Of a DNA stretch of 64,000 bases, positions 24,742 to 33,868 are shown piece after piece. The stretch spans positions 1 to 64,000 of the forward strand of contig JAJQEV010000119.1 in the NCBI GenBank assembly GCA_021201475.1, given 5' to 3'. The DNA comes from Clostridiales bacterium. Its GTDB lineage: Bacteria; Bacillota; Clostridia; Oscillospirales; Oscillospiraceae. The notes beneath the pieces are model-generated. The model did no database searches, was not told the DNA's origin, and saw nothing but the letters and a program-made list of their open reading frames with translations. A program made the translations under genes and the position numbers. Position 1 is the first letter of the stretch. Each line of letters starts with the position of its first letter.

Positions 24742-25398
24742 TTATGCGTTTTGCGGTTCAGTATTCTTCTGGTTGTCGGAAATCAGGTAGCCCAGGGCCA
24801 GCAGGGAGTCTGCAAAGTGCACGCTCTCCACCGTGACGCCGCTGCCCCGCACATTCAGCTCCGTGTTGGTAAAGTTCCAAATACCCTTCACCCCGCCGTC
24901 AATGAGCTTTTCCGCCATGGGCTGGGCGACGTTCCGGGGGACGGTCAGCACCCCCACCTGAATGCTGTTGGCGGCCATGTAATCGGGCAGCGCCTCCAGG
25001 GCAAACACCGGCACCTCCCCGATGGTGGAGCCGATGAGGGCGGGGTCCACATCAAAGGCAGCCCGGAGGGTGAAGCCGTTGGAGGAGAAGGAGAAGTTCC
25101 GAATCAGTGCCCGCCCCAGGTTGCCCGCGCCCAGGATGATGGCGCTGTAGTGGTTATTCATCCCCAGGATGTCCGCGATTTCCCGCAGCAGACCGGCAAT
25201 TTCATAGCCATAGCCCTGCTTGCCAAACTCGCCGAAGCAGCTCAGATCCTGGCGAATCTGGGAGGCCGTGATGCCCATGCTGCTGCCCAGCGCGGAGGAG
25301 GAAATGCGTTCATAGCCCTCCTGTTCCAGCAGATAGAGGGTACGGTAATAACGGGGCAGGCGGCGGATCACTGCGTTGGAAACCTTCTCCTTTTTCAT
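24742..25398 (-). CDS. rex: Redox-sensing transcriptional repressor Rex
   Basis: A 218-residue repressor that senses the NADH/NAD+ ratio and controls fermentation and respiration genes. The N-terminal winged helix (residues 1-75, including GITASQIRQDLSCFGEFGKQGYGY) is followed by a Rossmann domain with GAGNLGRAL and the family's FDVDPALIG. A C-terminal helix for domain swapping is present. Start at 25398 gives the standard MKKEKVSNAVIRRLPRYYRTL. No clear Rex palindrome was found upstream of this gene or upstream of the alcohol dehydrogenase at 47194. Confidence 0.97.
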   Translation of the reverse strand: MKKEKVSNAVIRRLPRYYRTLYLLEQEGYERISSSALGSSMGITASQIRQDLSCFGEFGKQGYGYEIAGLLREIADILGMNNHYSAIILGAGNLGRALIRNFSFSSNGFTLRAAFDVDPALIGSTIGEVPVFALEALPDYMAANSIQVGVLTVPRNVAQPMAEKLIDGGVKGIWNFTNTELNVRGSGVTVESVHFADSLLALGYLISDNQKNTEPQNA

Positions 25399-25604
25399 GG
25401 GTCGAACTTACACCTTTCTGCGGACACCGTACACCGCCCAGGTTCGGCGGCGCAGTGGGACACGATTCTTTTACATTCATTTTAGCAGTTTTTAACAATC
25501 TCGTCAATATGTGAGAAGGGGAAACTTCTAGCAGAAAATAACGGAAAAGTGTTAAAAAAGTGCGCCGCCTGTGGGGCGGCGCACTTTGGAAGCGAAGTCA
25601 TAAA

Positions 25605-26549
25605 TCAGAAGTAAACCAGCGCATCCTCCGGCGCTTTGGCGGGTTTGACCTCCGTGGTGTAGAGGACGGGGCCTTCGCCCCCCAGCACCTTCAAATTCTT
25701 AATGCGGACCTTTGCGGTGACAGTGACCCAGTCCCGGCTTTTCAGGTTCTTCTGCTCCTTGCCGTAGCACAGCATCCCCAGGAAGGTGGTGTCCTGGGCG
25801 CAGCAGACCATGGCGAACCGGCCCACGGCGTAGGAGCCACGAGGGAACTTTACGCTCTGGGCCACCATGCCGGAGAAGCGGACGGTCTTGCCGTCGTAGC
25901 GGTTGGGATGATCCATGCAATCGGTGTACCAATAGCCGTAGTCCTCCAGGGACAACTCCAGCACCGGCGTGGACAGGTCGAAGGGGCAGACGCTGCCGTC
26001 GTCATACTCCTCCATGCGCTCACTGTCGTACTCCAGGTAAATCTCCGCCCGGCGGTTCAGAAGCTTGATGTTCCGCTGGCGCAGCAGCTTGGCCAGGGCA
26101 TCGTTGCAGCGGTTAAAGACGATCAGGTCGGAGAACCGCAGTTTCTCCATCATCAGGCTGGCCATATTCTTGGCGTAGGAGTCAAAGGTGGTGGCCTCCA
26201 CGATGGCGACGATTTGATACAAATCCCAGTTCTGGGGGAAGACGTCCTGGGTGTCCGCCAGCTGCCACATGCCGTTGTACTCCATGACGATTTGGGTGGG
26301 TTTATACTTTTGGAAAATCCTGGTCAGGTTCTCCCGGTTGAAGCCGTCCTCGTCAATGCACTCCGGGAATACGCTGTACTTGCCCAGTTCGGCGGGGTCG
26401 TACTCCTCCTCCCCCTCCTCGGTGATGAGCAGCAGGGTGCGCTCCCCCTTGGTGAAGTCCTCTCCGGTCAGCATGGGCCGGATGAAGTTGGTCTTGCCTG
26501 CGTCCAAAAAGCCGCAAATCAGATAGACAGGAATCGGATTCGTTTGCAT
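25605..26549 (-). CDS. CobW-type GTPase with TIGR03943-like C-terminal domain
   Basis: A 314-residue G3E-family P-loop GTPase. Walker A reads GFLDAGKT (residues 13-20), and the NRCN segment is the likely base-recognition motif. It lacks the CxCC metal site of typical CobW metallochaperones. The last 100 residues (GKTVRFSGMVAQSVKFPRGSYAVGRFAMVCCAQD...) resemble the C-terminal domain of TIGR03943/YcgQ-type proteins, which sit in metal uptake clusters. The ATG at 26549 follows GAGGTGG; a GTG inside that site is rejected. It follows the next CobW gene by 15 bp, so the two are one operon and may work as a pair in metal delivery. Confidence 0.8.
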   Translation of the reverse strand: MQTNPIPVYLICGFLDAGKTNFIRPMLTGEDFTKGERTLLLITEEGEEEYDPAELGKYSVFPECIDEDGFNRENLTRIFQKYKPTQIVMEYNGMWQLADTQDVFPQNWDLYQIVAIVEATTFDSYAKNMASLMMEKLRFSDLIVFNRCNDALAKLLRQRNIKLLNRRAEIYLEYDSERMEEYDDGSVCPFDLSTPVLELSLEDYGYWYTDCMDHPNRYDGKTVRFSGMVAQSVKFPRGSYAVGRFAMVCCAQDTTFLGMLCYGKEQKNLKSRDWVTVTAKVRIKNLKVLGGEGPVLYTTEVKPAKAPEDALVYF

Positions 26550-26564
26550 AGCAGCCACCTCATT

Positions 26565-27701
26565 TTACAGCTGGAACAGGGCCTTGATGTCGTCCTCCTT
26601 CAGCTCAGAGCCGATGACGCACAGGCGGCCGGTATAGTCCGCACCGCCCCGGCGGATGTCGATTTCACCGGGGACAAAGTCGTAATGAATCCAGCCACCG
26701 TCGGTGGCGGGCACGATGCCCTTGGCACGGAGGACAGCGCCATACTTGCCGGTGTCCAACTCCTCCAGGGCGGTGCGAATCTCCGCCTCGGTGAACTTCC
26801 GGGGCGACTCCATGCCCCAGGAGGTGAATACCTCGTCGGCATCGTGGCCGTGATGGTGGTGGTGATGATGGTGGTGCTCGTGCTCGTCCTCGTCCTCATC
26901 ATCGTCATCCTCGTCATGGTCGTGGTGATGGTGATGTTCGTGCTCATCGTCCGCATCATCATCGTCATGGTGATGCTCGTGCTCGTGCTCGTCCTCGTCC
27001 TCATCCTCGTCATGGTGATGATGGTGGTGGCAGCACTCGTCCTCGTCCTCATCCTCGCCGTTGTCGGCGGCGTGGAGCTGACGCATCAGCTCATCGGCCA
27101 GGGAGTTGCCCCCGGCGATGGCGGAGAGCATCTGTTCGCCGGTCAACTCATCCCAGGGGGTGGTGATGATGGTGGCCTCCGGGTTCTTCTCCCGCAGCAG
27201 GGCAGTGACCTCGGCCAGTTTCTCCTCCGTCATGTCCTGGGTGCGGCTCAGGATAATGGTTCCTGCGTGGGCCACCTGGTCAATGAAGAACTCGCCAAAG
27301 TTCTTCATATAGGTTTTGCACCGTTTGGCGTTCACCACGGTGACGGCGCTGCCCAGCACCATGCCGGTCTCCTCGGCCACCCGACCCACAGCGGTGGACA
27401 CGTCGGACAGCTTGCCCACACCGGAGGGCTCGATCAGGATGCGGTCGGGGTGGTACTGCTCCAGCACCTCCCGCAGGGCGGTGGAGAAGTCGCCCACCAG
27501 TGAGCAGCAGATGCAGCCCGCGTTCATCTCGGTGATTTGTATGCCCGCGTCCTGGAGGAAGCCGCCGTCAATGCCGATTTCGCCAAATTCGTTCTCAATC
27601 AGCACCAGCTTCTGGCCCTGATAGGCTTCGTTGATCAGCTTTTTGATCAGTGTGGTTTTACCGGCTCCCAGGAAGCCGGAGATAATATCAATCGTGGTCA
27701 T
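26565..27701 (-). CDS. CobW/ZNG1-type metallochaperone GTPase with His/Asp-rich insert
   Basis: A 378-residue GTPase of the CobW family (YjiA/ZNG1 group), which delivers zinc or another metal to client proteins. Walker A is GFLGAGKTT (9-17), the metal-binding CICC lies at 63-66, and the CobW C-terminal domain covers about 295-378. Residues 216-287 are a very low-complexity block of about 30 His with Asp and Glu, a likely metal store or sensor loop that is far longer than usual. The insert reads as strong trinucleotide bias in the DNA at about 26840-27060. No Zur-type site was seen upstream. It is the first gene of a two-gene operon. Confidence 0.9.
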   Translation of the reverse strand: MTTIDIISGFLGAGKTTLIKKLINEAYQGQKLVLIENEFGEIGIDGGFLQDAGIQITEMNAGCICCSLVGDFSTALREVLEQYHPDRILIEPSGVGKLSDVSTAVGRVAEETGMVLGSAVTVVNAKRCKTYMKNFGEFFIDQVAHAGTIILSRTQDMTEEKLAEVTALLREKNPEATIITTPWDELTGEQMLSAIAGGNSLADELMRQLHAADNGEDEDEDECCHHHHHHDEDEDEDEHEHEHHHDDDDADDEHEHHHHHDHDEDDDDEDEDEHEHHHHHHHHHGHDADEVFTSWGMESPRKFTEAEIRTALEELDTGKYGAVLRAKGIVPATDGGWIHYDFVPGEIDIRRGGADYTGRLCVIGSELKEDDIKALFQL

Positions 27702-27845
27702 TGTAAAAACCCTTCCCTTTTAGTATGAATTCTACTCCTATTTTATCCCTTTAGAGGAAAAATGCAAGGGGCAGACTGTGAATATTTTGTGACAAAAAGT
27801 GAGAACTGTCGTGTAAGCTGCTGAATTTTCGTCCTTTCTCTGCCC

Positions 27846-29153
27846 TTATCCCTGGAAAAAGGCGGTGACCAGCCGCTCCAGATGGTACTGATCCTCCGCC
27901 CCCATCAGTTCCCGGGCGGAGTGCATGGCGGCGATGGCGGCCCCCGCATCCTGCACCTGCATGGGCAGATAGGTGGCGGCGATGGCCCCCAGGGTGGCCC
28001 CGCCCCGAATGTCGGCGTTGTTCACGAAGGTCTGGCAGGGAATGCCCGAGCGGGCGCACAAAGCCTGCACCACCGCCGAGGACTCGCAGCTGCCGATATA
28101 GGACTGCCGGGCCGCCTGCTTGATGGTGACGCCGCCGTTCATCCGCACCCGATTGGTGGGGTCGGCCTTCTCCGGGTAGTTGGGGTGGCTGCAATGGGCC
28201 ACGTCCAGGGACAGGGCGAAGCCGTCGGTCATATCCCGCAGATAAGCCTCCCGGCTCAGGCCGAAGGCGGCATAAATGCGCTCGATGACGTTGGGGAGGA
28301 CGCTGCCCGCCGCCCCCTGGCGGGTGCGGCTGCCCACCTCCTCATGGTCGAAGAGGACAGCCAGGTTGACGCCCCGTTCCCGCCGGGCGTGGGTCAGGCC
28401 GTAAATGCAGGCTTCTGCGGAGGTCTGGTTGTCCAGCCGGGGAGAGGACAGCATGGTCTCCTCCAGCCCCACCAGACAGCCCTGCTCGCACTGGTAGACG
28501 TACAGCTCGTAGTCCAGAATATCCTCTGGCGCCGCGCCGCACTCCTCAGCCAGGGCCTTCCGGAAGAAGGCTTCCCCGCCCAGAGCCTGCTCCAGCACAT
28601 CCACGATGGGGAGCATATCCTTTTGCAGGCTCAGATGCAGGTCGTCATTGGCGCTGCGGTTTAAATGAATGGCCAGGCTGGGGATGGTGGCCACCGGGCG
28701 GCCAAAGTCCACAAAGACCCGCCGGGGGTGGAAGGGGTCTTTCCCCTTCAATGCCACCTTGCCCGCGATGGACAGGGGCCTATCCAGCCAGGAGTAGCGG
28801 AGCATCCCGCCGTAGCCCTCTACATTCAGCTTGCCGCAGCCGCCCCCGTACAGCTCCGGGCTAGGCTTCACCCGGAAGCAGGGATAATCGGTGTGGGCCA
28901 GGGCCAGGCGCAGGTTGCCGGAGTCCGCCATGGCGGAGCCGATGGTAAAGGCAATCAGGGTAGAGTCGTGAACGGGGACGTAGTAACGCTTCCCGTAGTC
29001 CAGCTGCCACCGGTCGGAGAAGTTCAGTGGGGTAAACCCGGCCTCGTCCAGCGCCTTCTGCGCGGTCAACACGGTGTGGAATGGGGTGGGGGAATCCCCG
29101 ATCCAGGTGAGTAGCCGTTGGGCCGCTTCGAGACAGGGGAGATTGGTTGACAT
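27846..29153 (-). CDS. M18 family aminopeptidase
   Basis: A 435-residue zinc metallopeptidase related to aspartyl aminopeptidase (DAP/ApeB), which removes N-terminal residues from peptides in the cytosol. The metal-binding and catalytic stretches are visible: HTDYPC (about residue 90), FDHEEVGSRTRQGA with the catalytic glutamates, and the final AMHSARELMG with a metal-binding His. Length is normal. The start at 29153 (MSTNLPCLEAAQRLLTWI) has GGAGG upstream. It stands alone; the downstream gap to the CobW gene shows a weak, AT-rich sequence only. Confidence 0.93.
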   Translation of the reverse strand: MSTNLPCLEAAQRLLTWIGDSPTPFHTVLTAQKALDEAGFTPLNFSDRWQLDYGKRYYVPVHDSTLIAFTIGSAMADSGNLRLALAHTDYPCFRVKPSPELYGGGCGKLNVEGYGGMLRYSWLDRPLSIAGKVALKGKDPFHPRRVFVDFGRPVATIPSLAIHLNRSANDDLHLSLQKDMLPIVDVLEQALGGEAFFRKALAEECGAAPEDILDYELYVYQCEQGCLVGLEETMLSSPRLDNQTSAEACIYGLTHARRERGVNLAVLFDHEEVGSRTRQGAAGSVLPNVIERIYAAFGLSREAYLRDMTDGFALSLDVAHCSHPNYPEKADPTNRVRMNGGVTIKQAARQSYIGSCESSAVVQALCARSGIPCQTFVNNADIRGGATLGAIAATYLPMQVQDAGAAIAAMHSARELMGAEDQYHLERLVTAFFQG

Positions 29154-29409
29154 AAAGAAGTCCTCCTTATATGCAAGTATGCAAGATTTCCGTCAGCGCC
29201 CATTATACCCCGTTTCTCCTCAAAAGGCAACTGTTACAGATGGAAGCCCTCGCTTTTGAACGTCCCTCCGCTGGAAACATAGAAATTTTAAAAATAGTGC
29301 TGTTTTGGAAGATTGGGGCTGGAAAAACAGCTCCACATCCTGTATAATAAAGGTCAGCTGTTCAGCGCCGTTATGGCGTATTAAAATTTGACAAAGGAGT
29401 GTATCGCGT

Positions 29410-30351
29410 ATGAGAACGTATGCCTTTGGCGTGGACATTGGCGGGACAACGATCAAGATGGGGCTGTTTAAGACGGACGGCACCCTGCTGGAGAAGTGGG
29501 AGATCCCCACCCGCACCGAGTTGGATGGTGTGAACATCCTGCCGGACATTGCCAAGGCCGTCACCTTGAAGATGAAGGAAAAGAGTATTCCTACTTATGA
29601 GGTCAAGGGAATCGGCATTGATGTGCCCGGACCGGTGAGCGAGGACGGCACAGTGTACAAGTGCGTCAACCTGGGCTGGGGCGTCTTTAACGTGGTAGAC
29701 CGGATGAACGAGCTGCTGCCCACTATCCCCAACGTAGCCTGCGGCAATGACGCCAATGTAGCCGCCCTGGGCGAAATGTGGATGGGCGGCGGCAAGGGCC
29801 ATGACAGCATCGCTATGTTCACCCTGGGTACCGGCGTCGGCGGCGGCATTGTGATGAACGGCAAAATCGTAGCCGGCAGCAACGGTGCCGGCGGCGAGGT
29901 GGGCCATATGTGCGTCAATCCGTCGGAGACGGTGCCCTGCGCCTGTGGCAACTACGGCTGCCTGGAACAGTACGCCTCCGCCACAGGCATCGTGCGGATG
30001 GGCAAGCTGATGCTGGAGGCGTTGGACGGCCCCTCCATGCTCCGGGGGATGGAGGATATCTCCGCCAAGGACATCTGCGACGCCGCCCGGGAGGGGGACG
30101 AGGTGGCCCTGAGCATCGTGGACCGCTGCGGCGAGTATCTGGGCCGGGCCATGAGCGCCGTGGGCGTGACCATGGACCCGGAGGTCTACGTCATTGGCGG
30201 CGGCATGAGCCGGGCCGGGGCCGTCCTGATTGACGCCATCGTGAAGTATTTCGAGCGCTATGCCTTCCACGTCTCCAAGTCCACCCCGGTGGTGGTGGCC
30301 GAGCTAGGGAACGACGCCGGAATCTACGGCTGCGCCCGGTTGATTTTGTAA
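29410..30351 (+). CDS. ROK family glucokinase
   Basis: A 313-residue sugar kinase that phosphorylates glucose (or a similar hexose) with ATP. The ATP-binding start DIGGTTIKMGLF, the GNDANVAALGE segment with the catalytic Asp, and the ROK zinc site (GGEVGHMCVN then CACGNYGCLEQYAS) are all present. No DNA-binding domain precedes the kinase fold, so this is an enzyme, not a NagC/XylR repressor. TTTGACAAAGGAG before the ATG provides the ribosome binding site. It is a single gene and would serve glucose released by the glycosidases elsewhere in the window. Confidence 0.93.
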   Translation: MRTYAFGVDIGGTTIKMGLFKTDGTLLEKWEIPTRTELDGVNILPDIAKAVTLKMKEKSIPTYEVKGIGIDVPGPVSEDGTVYKCVNLGWGVFNVVDRMNELLPTIPNVACGNDANVAALGEMWMGGGKGHDSIAMFTLGTGVGGGIVMNGKIVAGSNGAGGEVGHMCVNPSETVPCACGNYGCLEQYASATGIVRMGKLMLEALDGPSMLRGMEDISAKDICDAAREGDEVALSIVDRCGEYLGRAMSAVGVTMDPEVYVIGGGMSRAGAVLIDAIVKYFERYAFHVSKSTPVVVAELGNDAGIYGCARLIL

Positions 30352-30370
30352 TCAAGTCCAACCGCGTTTG

Positions 30371-30399
30371 GGGCGGCATGGCAAACTGCCATGCCGCCC
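30371..30399. terminator. Bidirectional terminator between glucokinase and MerR genes
   Basis: GGGCGGCATGGCA and its exact complement around an AAC loop, in the 52-bp gap between convergent genes. Confidence 0.75.
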
Positions 30400-30403
30400 T
30401 GTT

Positions 30404-31201
30404 CTATCCTTCGGCAGACGATTCCGCTTCCAGAATCCGGGCGCGGATAGAAAAATAGTCCTCCTCCTGACCGCAGCTCCGGGCCAGGGTGTCGTTATAC
30501 TCGACGTAAAAGCAGTCCTCCAGCCGGAGCTGCCGGACGGCGGCCTGCGTCCGAAGGGCCTCCGCCTGGCGGTTCAGGTAAACGGTCTGATTTTCTCCTG
30601 CCGGAATCCGGCTGTACCGGCAGAGGTAGTCTCCGGCGGGGATGCGTCCGTTGCCGTCCCCCCGCTTTTGGAACAGAAATCGCCTGCCCTGCCGGATGCA
30701 TAGGCCGGTATAAGGGCCGTCCGTCAGGTAGTTCACCACCACCATTTCCCCTGGCGCTCGGGACGGCTCCGCCTCAAAATCCAGCAGAAGTTCATAAGCC
30801 TCCTCCGGGAAGGAGCGGACGGGATACCCCTTGTCCAGGTACCGCTGAAAGTCCCGGTTGCTGTCCAGCACGCTTTGGAGCAGCCCCTTCCGCTGCTCCA
30901 GCTGCCGGATCAGCCGGTCGATCTCTCGATTCTGCTCCTCTAAAAATTGGCTGAAAAGCGCGGGATCCCCGCTCTCCAGGCAGGTTTTGATGTCCTTCAG
31001 GCTGACCCCCAGATCCCGCAGCGTCACAATCAGCGCCAGCTGATCCAGCTGGTTGACGGCGTAATAACGGTAGCCGTTTTCCCCGACATGACTGGGGTGG
31101 AACAGTCCTATCTCATCATAATAGTGCAGGGTGCGTTTGTTCACCCCGGCCAGCTCCGCAAAGTCGCCGGTCTTGAAATAGAAGCCGGAAATTTTTTTCA
31201 C
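30404..31201 (-). CDS. MerR family transcriptional regulator
   Basis: A 265-residue regulator. The winged-helix N-terminus (YFKTGDFAELAGVNKRTLHYYDEIGLFHPSHVGENGYRYY) and coiled-coil dimerisation helix (LEEQNREIDRLIRQLEQRKGLLQSVL) are clear. The C-terminal half, about 130 residues, resembles a GyrI-type ligand-binding domain as in multidrug sensors such as BmrR. It lies divergent to a MATE exporter across a 75-bp gap holding a promoter with the 19-bp spacer used by MerR activators, so it very likely switches on that exporter when it binds a toxic compound. Confidence 0.9.
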   Translation of the reverse strand: MKKISGFYFKTGDFAELAGVNKRTLHYYDEIGLFHPSHVGENGYRYYAVNQLDQLALIVTLRDLGVSLKDIKTCLESGDPALFSQFLEEQNREIDRLIRQLEQRKGLLQSVLDSNRDFQRYLDKGYPVRSFPEEAYELLLDFEAEPSRAPGEMVVVNYLTDGPYTGLCIRQGRRFLFQKRGDGNGRIPAGDYLCRYSRIPAGENQTVYLNRQAEALRTQAAVRQLRLEDCFYVEYNDTLARSCGQEEDYFSIRARILEAESSAEG

Positions 31202-31218
31202 GATTTGTCCACCGCCCC

Positions 31219-31249
31219 TTGACCTTACAGTAACTGTAGGGTTTATGCT
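31219..31249 (+). promoter_or_regulatory. MerR-type promoter/operator of the MATE gene
   Basis: TTGACC (31219-31224) and TATGCT (31244-31249) are 19 bp apart, too far for RNA polymerase alone and typical of MerR-activated promoters. The spacer holds the dyad CCTTACAG-TAA-CTGTAGGG. Confidence 0.88.
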
Positions 31250-31275
31250 CTCGTTGTAAAAGGAGGCGCTACAAA

Positions 31276-32577
31276 ATGCAAGAGAAATCTTTGACGGAGG
31301 GCCCCATCGGCAAATCCCTTCTGGGCTTCGCTTTGCCGGTGGTGCTGAGTATGCTGGCCGCCCAGTGCTATACCATTGCGGACACCATGATTGTGGGACT
31401 AAAACTGGATGCCAACGCCTTGGCAGCGGTGTCCAACGCTTCCACCCTGCTGATGTGCTTCCTGTTCCTCTCCGGCGGCATGGAACTGGGGGGCAACCTG
31501 CTGGTGGCCGCCCGCAAGCCGGTTTCCACCAAAGAGGAACTGACCGGGGTGGTGTACAACTTACTCTTTGTGGATGCGGTCATTGGCCTGGTCATGCTGG
31601 CCCTGGGGCTGGCGGCTTTCCGCCCCCTGCTGCTGCTCATCAACACGCCGGAGGAAATCGTGGCCCAGGCGCTGCTGTACGGCAGCATCTACCTTATCGG
31701 CCTGCCCTTTCAAATGGTCTACGACCTCTCGCGGCAGATCCTCATCGGCTGCGGGGACTCCAAACTGCCGCTGTACCTCGTCCTGTTCACCTCGGCGCTG
31801 AATATCGGCCTGGATTTCGTTCTGGTGGCGTGGCTGGGCGTGGCCGGTGCGGCGCTGGCCTCCGCCCTGGCCCAGCTGACGGGCTGTGCGGGGGTGCTGC
31901 TCTGGCTCCGGCGGTCTGTCCTGACCTCCGGCTTCCGCCGCTCCATGCTGAAAGTCAGCTATATGAAGGAAATTGGCCGCCTGGCGCCTCCCAACACCCT
32001 CCAACAGATGTCCGGCGCCATCGTTTCCGTCCTGAAGCAAAGCCTGCTGGGAGGGCTGGGCGTGGCCGCCATTGCGGGATTCAGCTGCGCCAGCAAGGTG
32101 TCCACCTTTCTGATGATTTCCGTCTATGGCACGGCTCAGGCGCTGGTCACCTTTATCGCCCAGAATGCCGCTCTGGGCCGGACGGAACGCATCCGCGTGG
32201 GCATCCGGACGGCGTATCGCATCCTCTTTGTGCTGACCGGAGGGCTGGTGCTGCTCTGTGTGCTGCTGAACAGGCCCATCCTCCGGCTGTTCTCCGGGGA
32301 CAGTCAGGTCGTTGCCTACGGCTCCGCCCTTCTGACCTTTGAAGCGCCGTCCTATCTGTTCGCCGTGGTGCGGCACGTCCAGGAGGCCCGGCTCCGGGGG
32401 CGGCAAAAGATGCTGCTCTACCTGGTTTCCAGCATCTCCACCATGGCGGTGAATGTTGCAGCCTGTATGCTTCTGGTGCCGCGGGCAGGATACGCCGGGT
32501 TTTACCTCGCTACCTACATCAGTACGGCGTGGAGCGTGGCGTTGTCCGTCCTGCTGGTACGGCGGGCCGGGGCGTAA
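31276..32577 (+). CDS. MATE family multidrug efflux transporter
   Basis: A 433-residue exporter with 12 membrane segments and the family start LTEGPIGKSLLGFALPVVLSMLAAQCYTIADTMIVG. It is a different paralogue from the exporter at 4853-6250 (low similarity, different regulator). Expression is probably raised by the divergent MerR protein through the 19-bp-spacer promoter. AAAAGGAGGC precedes the ATG. It is monocistronic, followed by a strong hairpin terminator. Confidence 0.92.
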   Translation: MQEKSLTEGPIGKSLLGFALPVVLSMLAAQCYTIADTMIVGLKLDANALAAVSNASTLLMCFLFLSGGMELGGNLLVAARKPVSTKEELTGVVYNLLFVDAVIGLVMLALGLAAFRPLLLLINTPEEIVAQALLYGSIYLIGLPFQMVYDLSRQILIGCGDSKLPLYLVLFTSALNIGLDFVLVAWLGVAGAALASALAQLTGCAGVLLWLRRSVLTSGFRRSMLKVSYMKEIGRLAPPNTLQQMSGAIVSVLKQSLLGGLGVAAIAGFSCASKVSTFLMISVYGTAQALVTFIAQNAALGRTERIRVGIRTAYRILFVLTGGLVLLCVLLNRPILRLFSGDSQVVAYGSALLTFEAPSYLFAVVRHVQEARLRGRQKMLLYLVSSISTMAVNVAACMLLVPRAGYAGFYLATYISTAWSVALSVLLVRRAGA

Positions 32578-32633
32578 AGCGATGCTGTGATTTGGCCGGA
32601 ACCCTGAACCGCACCTGTCATAAAACGTAAAAA

Positions 32634-32676
32634 GCGGGAGGAACACCCATGCAGGGTGTTCCTCCCGCACTTTTTT
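32634..32676. terminator. Bidirectional terminator after MATE gene
   Basis: GCGGGAGGAACACCC pairs perfectly with its complement around an ATGCA loop; ACTTTTTT follows on the plus strand, and TTTTTACG on the minus strand. Confidence 0.88.
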
Positions 32677-32708
32677 GGGAAGGAAAGCATGAAAGCAACT
32701 GCTTTTGT

Positions 32709-33761
32709 TCAGTGCCTCCCTAAGGTGCGGTCACTGTAGGCCAGAGTGCCCAGGCCCTCTACATACGTCTGGTACTGGATGCCGCGAGGGGTCTCCTCCC
32801 GGCTGACCCAGCCGTGCTCCGGGTCGGCCAGGGCCCGTGCGCAGGCGTCCGCCATGTGCTGAACGGCCACATTTTCCAGGTCGGTGACAAAGTGCCCGCT
32901 GAACACATGGTCAAACTCGTCCATGCGGGCGGCCAGCCGCTGCATGGCGGCGCCCATGGTCGCTACAGAGGCGTATTCGCTGTAGGGCGCGTCGGGCCTG
33001 CCGCTGCCGACACCCACCCGCATACTGACGATGTCGTCACCGGCAAAGAACACCTTGTCCTTCTTGTCCAGGTAACCGGCGTGGCCGGGGGTGTGGCCCC
33101 CAAGGTGGATCAGCTCTACCTCATGGCCGCCGCCCAGGTCGAAGGTATAGCCGTCCGGGCAGCCCACGATTTCGTAGGGCCGGAAGCCAATCAGGTCGGC
33201 CCGGTCAAATTCCGTCCAAATGCAGCGGCCGGTGTCCTCCTCAAAGAGGTAATCCCACAGATGTTCATCCAGGGCCCGCATACTGGGGACTTCGTATTCG
33301 TGGCAGTAGATCCGGTCAAACTGGGAGTTGCCATAAGCGTGGTCAAAGTGGCAGTGGGTGTTGACCACATAAAGCTCCTTGCCACCGGTGAGTTTGTCGC
33401 ACAGCCCTTTCAGGTCGCCCAGGCCGAAACCGGTGTCCACCAGCAGCGCCCGCTCCGGCCCCACCACCAGATACATCCAGACGTCGCCCATGCCGTCCAG
33501 GCTCTCCGTCAGAAGGCCGTAGATGTTTTCCCGGAACCGATAGACCTCCACATAGGGGTCGATGTCATAGACCGTTTTCGTCCTGTCCCGCTCCCGCAGA
33601 AGCTTCATATAGGCCCAGCAGGTGTCGGAAATGGGCTCCGCCTGATAGACCCGATGGGTCTGCACCTCGGAGCGAAGGGGCAGATTCTGGCGGCGCCGCT
33701 GTTCCTCCGGAATGCGGTGCCGCTCCTTCATAAAGCCAGACTGCTTCGATTGATTGCTCAT
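32709..33761 (-). CDS. MBL-fold metallo-hydrolase
   Basis: A 350-residue enzyme of the metallo-beta-lactamase fold. The metal site NTHCHFDHAYG (HxHxDH) lies near residue 133, and the later ligands are in HLGGHTPGHAGYLD and FAGDDIV. The N-terminal 70 residues (YDIDPYVEVYRFRENIYGLL) are an extension seen in many clostridial homologues. The natural substrate is unknown; antibiotic resistance should not be assumed. The ATG at 33761 follows GGAGG. It lies 108 bp downstream of the CsoR-type gene on the same strand and may be read through from it. Confidence 0.88.
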   Translation of the reverse strand: MSNQSKQSGFMKERHRIPEEQRRRQNLPLRSEVQTHRVYQAEPISDTCWAYMKLLRERDRTKTVYDIDPYVEVYRFRENIYGLLTESLDGMGDVWMYLVVGPERALLVDTGFGLGDLKGLCDKLTGGKELYVVNTHCHFDHAYGNSQFDRIYCHEYEVPSMRALDEHLWDYLFEEDTGRCIWTEFDRADLIGFRPYEIVGCPDGYTFDLGGGHEVELIHLGGHTPGHAGYLDKKDKVFFAGDDIVSMRVGVGSGRPDAPYSEYASVATMGAAMQRLAARMDEFDHVFSGHFVTDLENVAVQHMADACARALADPEHGWVSREETPRGIQYQTYVEGLGTLAYSDRTLGRH

Positions 33762-33868
33762 GTTGCTACCTCCGGAAAATCACTTTATTATATAATGTAT
33801 AACTCCATTCTACACGGATTTTCCGGAGACTGCAAGCAGTTTCTGAAAAATGAGGCGCAAAAAAACGG

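Noticed and set aside
25480..25498. Possible Rex operator upstream of rex
   Set aside because: Only one half (TTTAACAA) matches the Rex consensus; the other half does not.
26600..27052. Low-complexity Thr/Arg/Met-rich frame overlapping the CobW gene
   Set aside because: It is the out-of-frame reading of the His/Asp/Glu codons of the CobW protein.
26840..27060. CRISPR-like or tandem repeat DNA
   Set aside because: The periodicity comes from repeated CAT/CAC/GAT/GAG codons, with no constant spacer-repeat units.
32709..33761. Beta-lactamase resistance gene
   Set aside because: The HxHxDH fold is shared by many hydrolases; no secretion signal and no similarity to known resistance enzymes can be claimed.
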